A stretch of DNA of 37,565 nt, taken from the NCBI GenBank assembly GCA_017554445.1, contig JAFZIJ010000012.1, positions 1-37,565 on the forward strand. Direction: 5' to 3'. How positions within the stretch are numbered: the stretch's first letter is position 1; every line of letters starts with the position of its first letter. The notes under the pieces are model-generated. The model was not told the DNA's origin. It did no database searches and worked only from the letters and a program-made list of their open reading frames with translations. Position numbers and translations under genes: made by a program. The stretch comes from Victivallales bacterium. GTDB taxonomy: Bacteria > Verrucomicrobiota > Lentisphaeria > Oligosphaerales > Oligosphaeraceae. This document shows positions 7,276 through 15,983 of this stretch, one piece after another.

Positions 7276-8700
7276 ATGCCCATTGATTTCAGATTGGATT
7301 CGATAATGCCCACACCAGAAGACAAACAACTCAATATTCTTTTCGATACCAAGACGACGCTGACGGATCTGCTCTACAAATCCGACTTCTTCGTCCAGAT
7401 TGAATGCCGTCCGGAATCGGACGGCTCCCTCAGCTCGCAGACCATCGCTTTGGCGAAATCGGCCTCGCAAATCCTTCCGGAAGACAAACTTAGCTTTATG
7501 GCGACTTCCATCCGCCCGGATGGATTCTCCGCATCCGCGTTGGAAACGGCGCGAAAATTGCAGGATTTGACGTCGCGTCCTGTCACCATGGTGCTGTCCG
7601 GCCAAGGGCGCACTCTCCATGATTTGAAGACGGATGCCGCATCCGCCAAATCGAACGGCATCGTCAACCTCTTCGCCGTCACGGGAAACATCGCTCCGGA
7701 TCATGTTCCTGACGCAAAAGGCAACTATCTTCCTTATACAAGGGGATATATGGATAGTCTGGACACGCTCGCCGCCATCAAGGCGTTCCTGCCGGATGTG
7801 TCGTTGGGCGCCGCCGTCAATCCCTTCAAATACACGCCGGAAGACCAATGCCTCCAATACGCGAAAATGTTCCGTAAATGTGCGGCCGGTGCCGATTTCA
7901 TCGTGACGCAGGCTGGATGGGACATGAAGAAATATCAAGAGCTGCAATGGTTTATGCAGATGCGTGAACTAGTCAAACCCGTTCTTGCACGAATCCCTTT
8001 CCTTTCTTTTGATCAAGCTCAGAACCTCAGTGAAGGTTACTTTGCAGGACAGGTCATCCCCCTGCCCGTGGCGTCCGCCCTGCAGCGCCACGCCAATTCG
8101 GAAGCGGAATTCATGACCTATCAATGCGAACTTCTCGCATTGCAGACGCTTGGTCTCAAGTTCTTGGGATACAACGGCATCCAAATCACAGGGCTTTACT
8201 ATTCCAGCGATTTCCGCCAATTCTGGGAGAAATATGAAGCTCTCAGCGCCATCGTCACCTCCTATCCGGAATGGTTGCGCAGATGGCATAACTTCCATGG
8301 CGACATATCATTCGCGCCCGCTCCCACCTTCCATTCCCAAAGCCGTCCGCACTACTTCTTCGCCAACCTGCTGGAAGGCGAACCGCTCAACTACGATGCA
8401 GAGGCCAGCCAGTTGGCCAGTGCCACGCTCGAACAGCCTGCCTGGCTTGAAAAATTCAAGGCGTCGCTCATTCGTCCAGGAGCCGATGGGAAGGCCTCGC
8501 GCATGGCACGCAAGTTCTTCAAACAAGGCGATGAAAAGACTTATGGTCTCGACAATTCATCCTGCCCCAAACGGCTGACGCTCTGTCCGTGCGGCAATTC
8601 GCGGTCGGACGGATACTGCGAAGCAAACCATGCCCCCTGTGTCTTCAAAAAAGTCGTCGAACTCTCCGCAGCCTTCAACGAAATGAACCTGCTGGAATGA
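7276..8700 (+). CDS. Methylenetetrahydrofolate reductase-type protein with C-terminal Cys-rich MTHFR_C domain
   Basis: 474 residues (464 if it starts at 7306). The first ~300 residues follow the MTHFR barrel: FFVQIECRPE (strand 1), LEKARKL-like helix, VTMVLSGQGRTLHDL, NLFAVTGNIAPDH, SLGAAVNPFKYTPED and GADFIVTQAGWD, where family members read 'GADFxxTQ'. The last ~60 residues carry LTLCPCGNSRSDGYCE and NHAPCVF, the cysteine-rich MTHFR_C signature (PF12225) known from MetV and from MTHFRs of anaerobes. MTHFR reduces methylene-THF to methyl-THF for methionine synthesis or one-carbon flow. The redox partner is not encoded nearby. Neither candidate start has a strong ribosome site. The lipocalin gene follows after 22 bases and may be co-transcribed. 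Confidence 0.75.
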   Translation: MPIDFRLDSIMPTPEDKQLNILFDTKTTLTDLLYKSDFFVQIECRPESDGSLSSQTIALAKSASQILPEDKLSFMATSIRPDGFSASALETARKLQDLTSRPVTMVLSGQGRTLHDLKTDAASAKSNGIVNLFAVTGNIAPDHVPDAKGNYLPYTRGYMDSLDTLAAIKAFLPDVSLGAAVNPFKYTPEDQCLQYAKMFRKCAAGADFIVTQAGWDMKKYQELQWFMQMRELVKPVLARIPFLSFDQAQNLSEGYFAGQVIPLPVASALQRHANSEAEFMTYQCELLALQTLGLKFLGYNGIQITGLYYSSDFRQFWEKYEALSAIVTSYPEWLRRWHNFHGDISFAPAPTFHSQSRPHYFFANLLEGEPLNYDAEASQLASATLEQPAWLEKFKASLIRPGADGKASRMARKFFKQGDEKTYGLDNSSCPKRLTLCPCGNSRSDGYCEANHAPCVFKKVVELSAAFNEMNLLE

Positions 8701-8722
8701 TCCATTTGAAAAGGAGATAGCA

Positions 8723-9265
8723 ATGAAACGGAAAGCTATACATTTCTCTATCATGGCCATAATGGTTTCGTTTCTGGCGGCACTGTGCGGCTGCGTATCT
8801 GGGAATGCCTCCAGCCCCATTCCCGCCGTAGAGAATTTCGACGTCGTGCGATACATGGGCACTTGGTATGAAATCGCACGCCTGCCACAATGGTTTGAAC
8901 GTAACATGAACGAAGTCAAGGCGGAATACACGTTGCAACCGAATGGCACAGTGAAAGTCGTGAATACCGGTGTCCAGAACGGCGAATGGAAACGCACGGA
9001 AGGCGTCGCCCGCTTCAAAGGATGGAAGAAGATCGGCTCTCTGGAAGTCTCTTTCTTCAAACCATTCTACGGTGACTACCGCATCATTCGCCTTGCGGAC
9101 GACTACCATTATGCCATCGTCACCAGCAAATCTAAAAACTCCTTGTGGATCCTCGCCAGAACACCGCAACTTCCTCAAGCGGAACTGGATGAGCTTCTTT
9201 CCTTTGTCATCGGTAAGGACTTCGACATCTCCCGTCTGGAATATCCGACGCAGACTAGCAAGTAA
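8723..9265 (+). CDS. Lipocalin-family outer-membrane lipoprotein (Blc-like)
   Basis: 180 residues. The N-terminus is a lipoprotein signal peptide with lipobox LCGC (lipidated Cys24). The lipocalin hallmark MGTWYEIAR lies at residues 45-53, followed by VKAEYTLQPNGTVKVVNTG and the later strand text YRIIRLADDYHYAIV and LWILARTP, matching bacterial Blc proteins in order and length. Blc-type lipocalins bind lysophospholipids or fatty acids at the outer membrane. AAGGAG six bases before ATG supports the start. It lies 22 bases behind the MTHFR-type gene and is convergent with alr. Confidence 0.88.
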   Translation: MKRKAIHFSIMAIMVSFLAALCGCVSGNASSPIPAVENFDVVRYMGTWYEIARLPQWFERNMNEVKAEYTLQPNGTVKVVNTGVQNGEWKRTEGVARFKGWKKIGSLEVSFFKPFYGDYRIIRLADDYHYAIVTSKSKNSLWILARTPQLPQAELDELLSFVIGKDFDISRLEYPTQTSK

Positions 9266-9332
9266 CTAATATCATAAGTCCTTATATCGCTTATGCCCTT
9301 TTAGTTCCCTTCTGTCTCTTTAGTCCTTAAGA

Positions 9333-9360
9333 GCTTAGCTTTGCATTTCCAAAGCTAAGC
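9333..9360. terminator. Bidirectional hairpin overlapping the alr stop codon
   Basis: GCTTAGCTTTG (9333-9343) pairs perfectly with CAAAGCTAAGC (9350-9360) across a 6-base loop. The alr stop (9355-9357) is inside one arm. It lies between the convergent lipocalin and alr genes. On the minus strand the continuation CTCTTAAGGACTAAAG is only weakly T-rich. Confidence 0.6.
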
Positions 9361-10473
9361 CATATACACGCGGGTGACGCGGGCGGAAATATCGCAGACA
9401 ATTTCATAACCGATCGTGCCAAGCTCTTCCGCCATGTCATCCGCCGTGTAGGTATCACGATTCAGCAAGACGACTTCGTCGCCAAGTTTCACGTTTGGAA
9501 TATCCGTGACATCAACGAGCATCTGATCCATGCAGACACGGCCGACAATCGGCGCGGCATGACCATGGATGAACACGCGTCCCTTGTTGGAAAGCAAGCG
9601 GTTGTAGCCGTCGGCATAGCCTGTCGGCAACGTGGCGACCATCATGTCTTTTTCAACACGATACGTCCGTCCGTAGCCGATCGTCTCGCCAGTATGGACA
9701 CGTTTCACCATGGAAACGACCGTCTTCCATTCCAAGACAGGCTTAATGCCTGACGGCAGGCTATTTGTGTAATCTGGCTTCAGACCGTAGAGAATGATGC
9801 CCAGCCGCACTAAGGAACTCATTGTACAATCATGCCACAGGCCGCCGGCGGAATTGAGGCAATGGACAAACGGCAGCTTCAAATCAGCAATCCGTTCCGC
9901 GACAGCCCTGAACAACTCCTCCTGACGTTTCGTGAACGCATGGCAGGATTCCGTGTCCGTATCCGCGACACACAAATGTGTAAAAAGTCCCGTCAGTTCA
10001 AAATCCTTCGCATACTGGCGAATCGCGCGTTCGCATTCCTCCGGATGCTCTGCGTCCAGGCCAATACGGTTCATGCCAGTATCCAAAGCGGCCTGTACTT
10101 TAACACGAAAGCCGCATTTGCGCAATTCCGCCGCATAGGTTTCATCCACAATCGCTTGCGTGATATCATATTTGAGGAGCCGCTCCGCTTGATCGCACGG
10201 TGTATAGCCCAGAATCAAAATCTGGCCTGTTATGCCTGCCTCCCGGAGATGGATCGCCTCTTCGATGTTCGACACGGCGAAATGTCGTATTCCCGCATCC
10301 TGCAACGTTTTCGAAACCTGCACATCGCCATGACCATAGGCGTTTGCCTTCACAACCGCCATGATTTCATGCGGCGATTTCAAGCTGTTTTCATAGGCTT
10401 TCAGATTGCCAATCAAAACGCCCAAATCCACCTCCACCCAACAACGCTTCACGAAATTCAATTCACAATTCAT
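9355..10473 (-). CDS. alr: Alanine racemase
   Basis: 372 residues, normal for the family. The PLP-binding lysine is K42 in AVVKANAYGHG, near the N-terminus as expected. The tyrosine-base region GYADGYNR lies near residue 270, with GRVCMDQMLVDVTDIP after it and the typical tail YEIVCDISARVTRVY. The enzyme makes D-alanine for peptidoglycan in the cytoplasm. The first residues, MNCELNF, are encoded by GAATTGTGAATTGAATT, repeat-like text continuous with the intergenic DNA, and the ribosome site is weak (TAGGTAAA). A GTG at codon 8 is an alternative start. It lies 51 bases behind GH20 on the same strand, with a hairpin between them. Confidence 0.93.
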   Translation of the reverse strand: MNCELNFVKRCWVEVDLGVLIGNLKAYENSLKSPHEIMAVVKANAYGHGDVQVSKTLQDAGIRHFAVSNIEEAIHLREAGITGQILILGYTPCDQAERLLKYDITQAIVDETYAAELRKCGFRVKVQAALDTGMNRIGLDAEHPEECERAIRQYAKDFELTGLFTHLCVADTDTESCHAFTKRQEELFRAVAERIADLKLPFVHCLNSAGGLWHDCTMSSLVRLGIILYGLKPDYTNSLPSGIKPVLEWKTVVSMVKRVHTGETIGYGRTYRVEKDMMVATLPTGYADGYNRLLSNKGRVFIHGHAAPIVGRVCMDQMLVDVTDIPNVKLGDEVVLLNRDTYTADDMAEELGTIGYEIVCDISARVTRVYMA

Positions 10474-10484
10474 AATTTACCTAA

Positions 10485-10512
10485 CCATAAGCCTTTAGCC
10501 ATAAGCCATGAG
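10485..10512 (-). repeat. CCATAAG heptamer array (4 units) after GH20
   Basis: CCATAAG, CCTTTAG, CCATAAG, CCATGAG on the plus strand; on the minus strand these read CTCATGG, CTTATGG, CTAAAGG, CTTATGG outward from the GH20 stop hairpin. It is the same heptamer as at 1455-1482, 1543-1577 and 33846-33859. Confidence 0.8.
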
Positions 10513-10513
10513 C

Positions 10514-10537
10514 CATTGAAGAGTTTACTCTTCAATG
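10514..10537 (-). terminator. Perfect 10-bp hairpin with the GH20 stop codon in its loop
   Basis: CATTGAAGAG (10514-10523), loop TTTA (10524-10527), CTCTTCAATG (10528-10537). The TAA stop of GH20 is 10525-10527, wholly in the loop. The downstream arm is an inverted copy of the last ten coding bases. No T-run follows. Confidence 0.75.
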
Positions 10538-13500
10538 ACTGTGATGCCGAGCAACACAGGCTGCACTTTGTCATGATCGCTGACAAAATCAATTGAGCGA
10601 ACGGCCAGTTCGGGCTTCGGATTCCACCATGTATAGGCCACCAGCGAAACCAGCGTTCCGTCCTTCGCGGGCTTGCGCCATGCGATCGGCGCACGGCTGC
10701 CACCGAATTGCGTGTTCCAGTCGGATATCGCAATGCCCCATTTCAGAGGCACTTCCACCGTACTGCCATCGTCATAATGAATGACATAATGGGCAGGCAT
10801 CTTTGGATTGAGGCCACCATCGTACAGTTCACGCTGCGGCTTTGGCTGACGACTTGTCGTCTGCAAGAACGCCAGTCCCGCGACCTTCCCGCCGACGGGA
10901 ATCTGCCATGCGGCATCCGGATAGCCGTCGCCGTTCTTCATGGACAGAGCAACAGCCGCTTCCCGTCCGTCAGAAATCTCAAACGGTAGTCCGCCGAACC
11001 AACCGAGTCCACTCGGAACGGCGGAGACATCATAATCAGAAAGCAATCCCAGCCAACCATTTGTGCGATCACCGCTTAACGACATGTTACACCATGGGGT
11101 GATTGCGACAGGACGGCACTTCCTAGGCAACCGTGCTTCCGCACCGTCATACAGCTTGCGGAACATGTCCATTACATCATAACCAAGTGTGGACAACGGC
11201 GCGTCATTGCGTGTCCAGCTACGTTCGGCAGCCAGTACGAAACCTGTCATCAATTGATGGCTTTCGCGGATATTCGAAATCGAATACCACGTTGTACCGC
11301 CGAATCCGAGCACGTCCTGCTTGAACGTCTCGTTCAGGAAATTTGTGATATTCAACGGATAATACCAACCGCTGGAGATTACGTCAAAGCCCTGCTTCTT
11401 GAAGAATTCCACGGATGGATAATTGGCGCCTTCGCCGTAATGCCAGTCGAAAATCACGACATCTCTCGGAATTTTCGGCAGAGCCTCCGCCGTGTTGTAT
11501 TTACCTGCGCCGTTGTGTTCTTTCAGCAATTGGTCGCCCCACATGCACATGCGCAACTTCTTCTTCTGCAAGAATTCACGCAGACGGAGAATCTCCTCCG
11601 CCAGCAGTTCGCCACAGCTCGTGCCTTTGCAGCGTTCGCAGACGCCGAACGGCTCGAAGGTGATTTCGTCCAATCCAACATGGAACCACTCCGCCTGCGG
11701 ATAGCATTCCAGTTGCTCTTCAATCAAGTCGAAAATGATTTTGTGGATTTCCGGATGGCGCGGGCAGTAATTCCAATACTTAACACTCGCGTTCGCCGCA
11801 GGCTCCTTCACCTCCGCGTATTCCTTCATCTCCGGCTTCGTCAGGAAATAATTGAAATGGGAGAGGCATTGCGTCATCGGAATGACATCGATATCATACA
11901 GTTCCAGCAAAGCCGCTAACTTCCGATGTTGCTCCTTCGTAGCAGCATTTGGTTTCGACAAGTCCGGATGACGATCGTATTTCAGGCGGTTGTCAAACTG
12001 GATGGACTGCCAGTTCATCTTCAACGCCGCCATCAAATCGATCACCTTCTCCGCATCGGGAACATTTGCGGTCGTTTCAGGCGCGATCACATGCCAGCCA
12101 CGATACTGCATGTCTGGCCAGTCCTGAATTTTTGCGTATAGACGGTAAAGCTTGCCATCGCTCATGCCGCTTAACTGTGCAAGCGTTTGGATCGCATACG
12201 TCAAGCCACGATGCGTTGTCGCTTCCAACGTCGCCGTCTTCGCACTGTCCAAGGTGTAAGACTCCGCCTTCTGCCAGTCCTTCAAATCGCCGTATCCAGT
12301 CCACGATAGCTTGTCCGTCAATTTCAACACAATCGCCGCTCCCCTCGGCTTTTCGACTTTTTCAATTCCCACGCCGAAACGCAATCGGAAAACACGCTCC
12401 ATCACGAGAAAAGCCTTCTCCGCGCCTTCACCCACAAAGACCTTCAACGGAAGTGATTCACATGCATATTTCGTGCCGATTCGGCCTTGCTTCGGTTCGG
12501 GAACGATGCGTCCGTCCGGCTTCGCCGCAGGCGGCACATCAACCGCACGGCGGGCCTGCGTCGCCTCTTCAGAGGCGGGCACGGCGACCAACACGAAGCC
12601 GTCGCTGTTGCGGAAGAACGCTTGCTTCGTATGGCCCCATGAACTGTTCTCCACGAGACTCTTCAGCTTACGGGACCGTCCAAACAGCATCCTGCACTGA
12701 CGCGTTCCGTCGAAGAAAGCTTCTGGTAGTTCGATGCTCAACATCGCATACCAGCAGCCACCCGCGCGACGGAAATTCTTATGCCATTCCGGCAAATCGA
12801 TTTTTGCCTTGTTCTTCAGATTTGTCGCGTTGGAATACCATTCGGTATAGTAGCCGATGGTTTCACCGCTTTCCACCTGGGCGTATTCCTCTCCGTCACT
12901 TGTGACGCCGAAATGATAGGCGGCTTTGGTCTTCGGATCTTCCAAGAAGAATTCGATGATGTCATTGTTCCAGCTTTGGACACCGTTGACCACTTCGTCG
13001 AAATTGGTCTCCTCGCAACGGTAGAGGATGCACAACGTCTTGCCATAGAGGCCGAAACGCACATATGTCGCCGCTTTCGGCGCGGCATATTTGGATGTCA
13101 GCAGCGTAAACGGACCAGATTCATTCGCATCCTGCCATTCAGCGGCATCCCAATCCAGTTTGTTTTCAGGATTCACGGCCAGCCGTTTCAGCACGCACTG
13201 CGGCACTCCGCTCAGATGCTGCAATGACACGTCGCGGAAACACGCGTCACCTTGATTATTGCCTGCAATCAGCGAAATCTTGAAATGCGTCGCATTCGGC
13301 TCAGCTTCAAAGCGATAGCGAATTTGCTGCCAGAAATCCGTGACGGCGGGTGCAGTCAGCATCTTGGACGAATAGCTTCCGTCTGGGCGGAAGCCATAGA
13401 CCATCACTTGTGGTGCGCCCTGCCCCCTCACCCATGCGCTAAAATCATACGTTCCACCAGCTTCCACATTGTTCACATTCTGCGAGATGCGGAAATAATA

Positions 13501-13725
13501 ATTATCCATGGCGGACTGGCGGCGAAGACGAACCAAGCCGACATTCTTCTCCTGCATGACTTCAAATGTTCCGCCGACGCTTGCAGGCGAATCGTTAAAC
13601 CATCCGGCAGGTATCCCTTGCTGGTTGCCCGGCCCTTTAAAACGGCCATTGTGAATCTCCTCGGACGAAGCCGTAAACGCCGTCGCGCAGGCCACCATGA
13701 AAACCAACATCCGTTGCATGTTCAT
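10525..13725 (-). CDS. Secreted GH20 beta-N-acetylhexosaminidase with N-terminal carbohydrate-binding-like modules
   Basis: 1066 residues. A signal peptide ends near residue 20. A CBM4/9-like beta-sandwich spans about 25-165, and a second module at about 180-400 resembles CBM9 (LDWDAAEWQDA opening, SWNNDIIEFFLEDP). The GH20 auxiliary alpha/beta domain starts at IVPEPKQG and ends in YAIQTLAQL. The catalytic barrel follows: YRGWHVIAPE, then WFHVGLDEI, where D686-E687 is the GH20 catalytic pair, and CMWGDQLL. GH20 enzymes remove terminal beta-GlcNAc or GalNAc by substrate-assisted catalysis. AAGGAG sits seven bases before the ATG. The gene is 42 bases behind PL8 and very probably in one operon with it, consistent with stepwise glycosaminoglycan or mucin breakdown outside the cytoplasm. 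Confidence 0.88.
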   Translation of the reverse strand: MNMQRMLVFMVACATAFTASSEEIHNGRFKGPGNQQGIPAGWFNDSPASVGGTFEVMQEKNVGLVRLRRQSAMDNYYFRISQNVNNVEAGGTYDFSAWVRGQGAPQVMVYGFRPDGSYSSKMLTAPAVTDFWQQIRYRFEAEPNATHFKISLIAGNNQGDACFRDVSLQHLSGVPQCVLKRLAVNPENKLDWDAAEWQDANESGPFTLLTSKYAAPKAATYVRFGLYGKTLCILYRCEETNFDEVVNGVQSWNNDIIEFFLEDPKTKAAYHFGVTSDGEEYAQVESGETIGYYTEWYSNATNLKNKAKIDLPEWHKNFRRAGGCWYAMLSIELPEAFFDGTRQCRMLFGRSRKLKSLVENSSWGHTKQAFFRNSDGFVLVAVPASEEATQARRAVDVPPAAKPDGRIVPEPKQGRIGTKYACESLPLKVFVGEGAEKAFLVMERVFRLRFGVGIEKVEKPRGAAIVLKLTDKLSWTGYGDLKDWQKAESYTLDSAKTATLEATTHRGLTYAIQTLAQLSGMSDGKLYRLYAKIQDWPDMQYRGWHVIAPETTANVPDAEKVIDLMAALKMNWQSIQFDNRLKYDRHPDLSKPNAATKEQHRKLAALLELYDIDVIPMTQCLSHFNYFLTKPEMKEYAEVKEPAANASVKYWNYCPRHPEIHKIIFDLIEEQLECYPQAEWFHVGLDEITFEPFGVCERCKGTSCGELLAEEILRLREFLQKKKLRMCMWGDQLLKEHNGAGKYNTAEALPKIPRDVVIFDWHYGEGANYPSVEFFKKQGFDVISSGWYYPLNITNFLNETFKQDVLGFGGTTWYSISNIRESHQLMTGFVLAAERSWTRNDAPLSTLGYDVMDMFRKLYDGAEARLPRKCRPVAITPWCNMSLSGDRTNGWLGLLSDYDVSAVPSGLGWFGGLPFEISDGREAAVALSMKNGDGYPDAAWQIPVGGKVAGLAFLQTTSRQPKPQRELYDGGLNPKMPAHYVIHYDDGSTVEVPLKWGIAISDWNTQFGGSRAPIAWRKPAKDGTLVSLVAYTWWNPKPELAVRSIDFVSDHDKVQPVLLGITVIEE

Positions 13726-13767
13726 CTGTCGCTCCTTGATTTGCTATAATTTCTTTGATATCAATAC

Positions 13768-15750
13768 TTATGGATGGCCAATGCGAAAGTGCACCGAAGC
13801 CCCTGCCCGTTGACCAGATGGTAGTGTAAGCATGTAGCTTTGACCATGGAAACCGAATTTCATCTGTTTGACTTGATGTGTCGGTTCCGCTAAATATATC
13901 GTGTTGTTCTCCAAAATAAACACACATGGGGTGTCCGTTTCAAAATCGCCCAGACGCCCCGCTTTATGGAAGATTGCGCAAACCGTTCCATCGGCGAATT
14001 CCACCGCCTGCAAATCTGTCGTATTGCTGATGATGCGCCCCAACGGCTTCAAACCTGTGAAACGTTCACGCTCCACGCATGGACGGATTTCAAAGGCATA
14101 ATGCCTGTCAAGACAACCAGTTCCATGCGGGATGCCAATCGTCAGCATGTCGGTTGTTTCGCCTTGCGGTGACGGAGCTTTTGCGACTTTTGACAGCATT
14201 CCGTTGCCCAAATAAGCAACGCCGCCATGCCAAATGCCGCCAGCCCGTTCTACAAAATCACCAACCAACTGCCGTTGTTCCAATGTCGTCTCCACCGGAT
14301 ACGGCGATTCCGACGTGATACCCGCCCCCAGGCAGACGATTGCGCCAGGCGCAAAGAAATACGCCTTAAGTGCTTGAACACCATCGACATTCTGGCTGTA
14401 GATCGCCGACACATGCAACCCACTGGAAACAGCTCCCGTGAAATCACACTCACCAGCCCAACGATTCGGCTTGTCAAACGTCGCCTGATACTGTACAGGC
14501 CCACCAGACTCGCCTTGCTGGCCTTGCGTATAGATAGGAGAATCAGGCAATGTTGTACCCGGAAGCCGCGTCCATTTCCATTTTGACGGAGCATCCTTAT
14601 ATTCATCGCCGGACATCAGCAGAAGCAACGTGCCATCTGAAAAATAACGTCCCAGCTGCCGTTCCTGCACAAGATCCTCCGTCACGGGGCGCGTCCGCTT
14701 CGACGTCATCTGCAATGACACATAATATTTGGGTTGCCGGACGACAACGCAATCAGCCATCCAATAGACACGCGCTCCCACGAAGGCATTCTCACCGCCC
14801 ATCTCGTTGCCGTACAATACCGTCTGGTAGCCACGGCGATAATCAGCGTCGAAATCAGCCAATGTCCGCAGGCAGGACAACACCCTGCCCGACATGGCGG
14901 ACCGACTCTCTTCATCGAACACGCCACCCATGGCATGAACGTCCATCCATCCTTTCCATAAAAACCACGCCATGCCGTCCAAGGCCAGTCGCCGCAAGGC
15001 ATTCATCTGTTTGTCTTTCAAACCAAAGGAAGTCCCTTTGACAAGTTGCGCGAAAGATAGGCCCTCCTCCAGGCATTTCACACCGTAAACGCCCAACTGA
15101 TTCTGCTGGATCATTTCATGCGAATTAAAACTGCCATCCTCCTGAATGCCCGCTTCATTCAGCGCAACGATCTTCAAGTCAGCGGTCAGATATGCGGCGG
15201 CTTCATGCATTTGCCGGAAATCACGGTCCAGCAAACTGCGGATGAACACGATTTCCGCGTCGTCTTTCAATGTCGTGCGGCTCAATGGTGTCAAGATCGC
15301 CATCCGTCCATCCTGTGTCTGCTGCAACAGCGGCAACGCCAATATCAATACGTCTTTGGCTCGCCGCGGCACGCCGACCTGCCCCCACCACGTGTTCAAC
15401 GGCCATGGTTTGACGCGATGCCAGAAAATGACGCTTTTGTAAATACGTTCGCCCAAACTACGACTGTGATGGTAGGATGACTGCGGCGCGTTCCACGCCC
15501 ACGCCATCGCGTTCAGATAATCCCAATGACGAATACCGTTCCAGTTGTCGCCGTTTCCGACTTCATCGAACTCCACATCCGCAAAGGAACCGTCCTTTCG
15601 CCAAGATGCCATCGCCTTCGATAATTGCGGCGCATAAGCCGACGACGACGCCAGTGCCCTCTCCTGCAAGCGATGCAGGATTACAGAATAGTCATCACCA
15701 TAGACAGTGATAGACAAAGCAAGACAAATCAGTATGATACGGAAAAACAC
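13768..15750 (-). CDS. Polysaccharide lyase family 8 (hyaluronate/chondroitin-type lyase), secreted
   Basis: 660 residues from a GTG at 15748-15750. This start has AAAAGGAAATAGGAAC upstream and yields a clean signal peptide (FFRIILICLALSITVYG); the longer frame to 15885 would bury it. PL8 landmarks occur in order: TWWGQVGVPR, DGSFNSHEM (candidate catalytic His211), GVYGVKC (candidate Tyr222), GNEMGGENAF, RTRPVTEDLVQERQLGRYFS and KWTRLPGTTLP, a strong PL8 signature. The His-Tyr spacing of 11 is longer than the 9 I recall for classical chondroitin AC lyases. The size is at the short end of the family. The enzyme should cleave uronate-containing chains by beta-elimination. It is the first gene of the PL8-GH20 operon. 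AT-rich TATAATATT text at about 15790-15805 may hold the promoter. Confidence 0.85.
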   Translation of the reverse strand: MFFRIILICLALSITVYGDDYSVILHRLQERALASSSAYAPQLSKAMASWRKDGSFADVEFDEVGNGDNWNGIRHWDYLNAMAWAWNAPQSSYHHSRSLGERIYKSVIFWHRVKPWPLNTWWGQVGVPRRAKDVLILALPLLQQTQDGRMAILTPLSRTTLKDDAEIVFIRSLLDRDFRQMHEAAAYLTADLKIVALNEAGIQEDGSFNSHEMIQQNQLGVYGVKCLEEGLSFAQLVKGTSFGLKDKQMNALRRLALDGMAWFLWKGWMDVHAMGGVFDEESRSAMSGRVLSCLRTLADFDADYRRGYQTVLYGNEMGGENAFVGARVYWMADCVVVRQPKYYVSLQMTSKRTRPVTEDLVQERQLGRYFSDGTLLLLMSGDEYKDAPSKWKWTRLPGTTLPDSPIYTQGQQGESGGPVQYQATFDKPNRWAGECDFTGAVSSGLHVSAIYSQNVDGVQALKAYFFAPGAIVCLGAGITSESPYPVETTLEQRQLVGDFVERAGGIWHGGVAYLGNGMLSKVAKAPSPQGETTDMLTIGIPHGTGCLDRHYAFEIRPCVERERFTGLKPLGRIISNTTDLQAVEFADGTVCAIFHKAGRLGDFETDTPCVFILENNTIYLAEPTHQVKQMKFGFHGQSYMLTLPSGQRAGASVHFRIGHP

Positions 15751-15904
15751 GTTCCTATTTCCTTTTTGCAGCAAACACCCTCTTTCTTTTACAATATTAT
15801 AATATAGTCGCCCAAAGCCATCCTGTCCCACAAAAACATGAAATCTAACAATCTTTCCTGCCCATTTACATGCATGAAGAACCAAAAATCAACGATGTAA
15901 TGAC

Positions 15905-15932
15905 TTGACTTCCATTATCATTCAAGTAATGT
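15905..15932 (+). promoter_or_regulatory. Promoter of the Gfo/Idh/MocA gene
   Basis: TTGACT (15905-15910), 16 bases, TAATGT (15927-15932), 52 bases before the start codon in the divergent spacer. Confidence 0.45.
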
Positions 15933-15983
15933 TAGAAAAATACGTTTTCCATACAAAAGAAAAAACATCAAAGGAACGCCACG

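Noticed and set aside
6793..7947. Long minus-strand frame of 384 codons across the DUF3034 and MTHFR genes
   Set aside because: It lies opposite two well-supported genes, has no family-like text and spans their intergenic terminator and promoter.
11949..12905. Plus-strand frame of 318 codons
   Set aside because: Antisense to GH20; Ser/Pro/Arg-rich shadow translation with no ribosome site.
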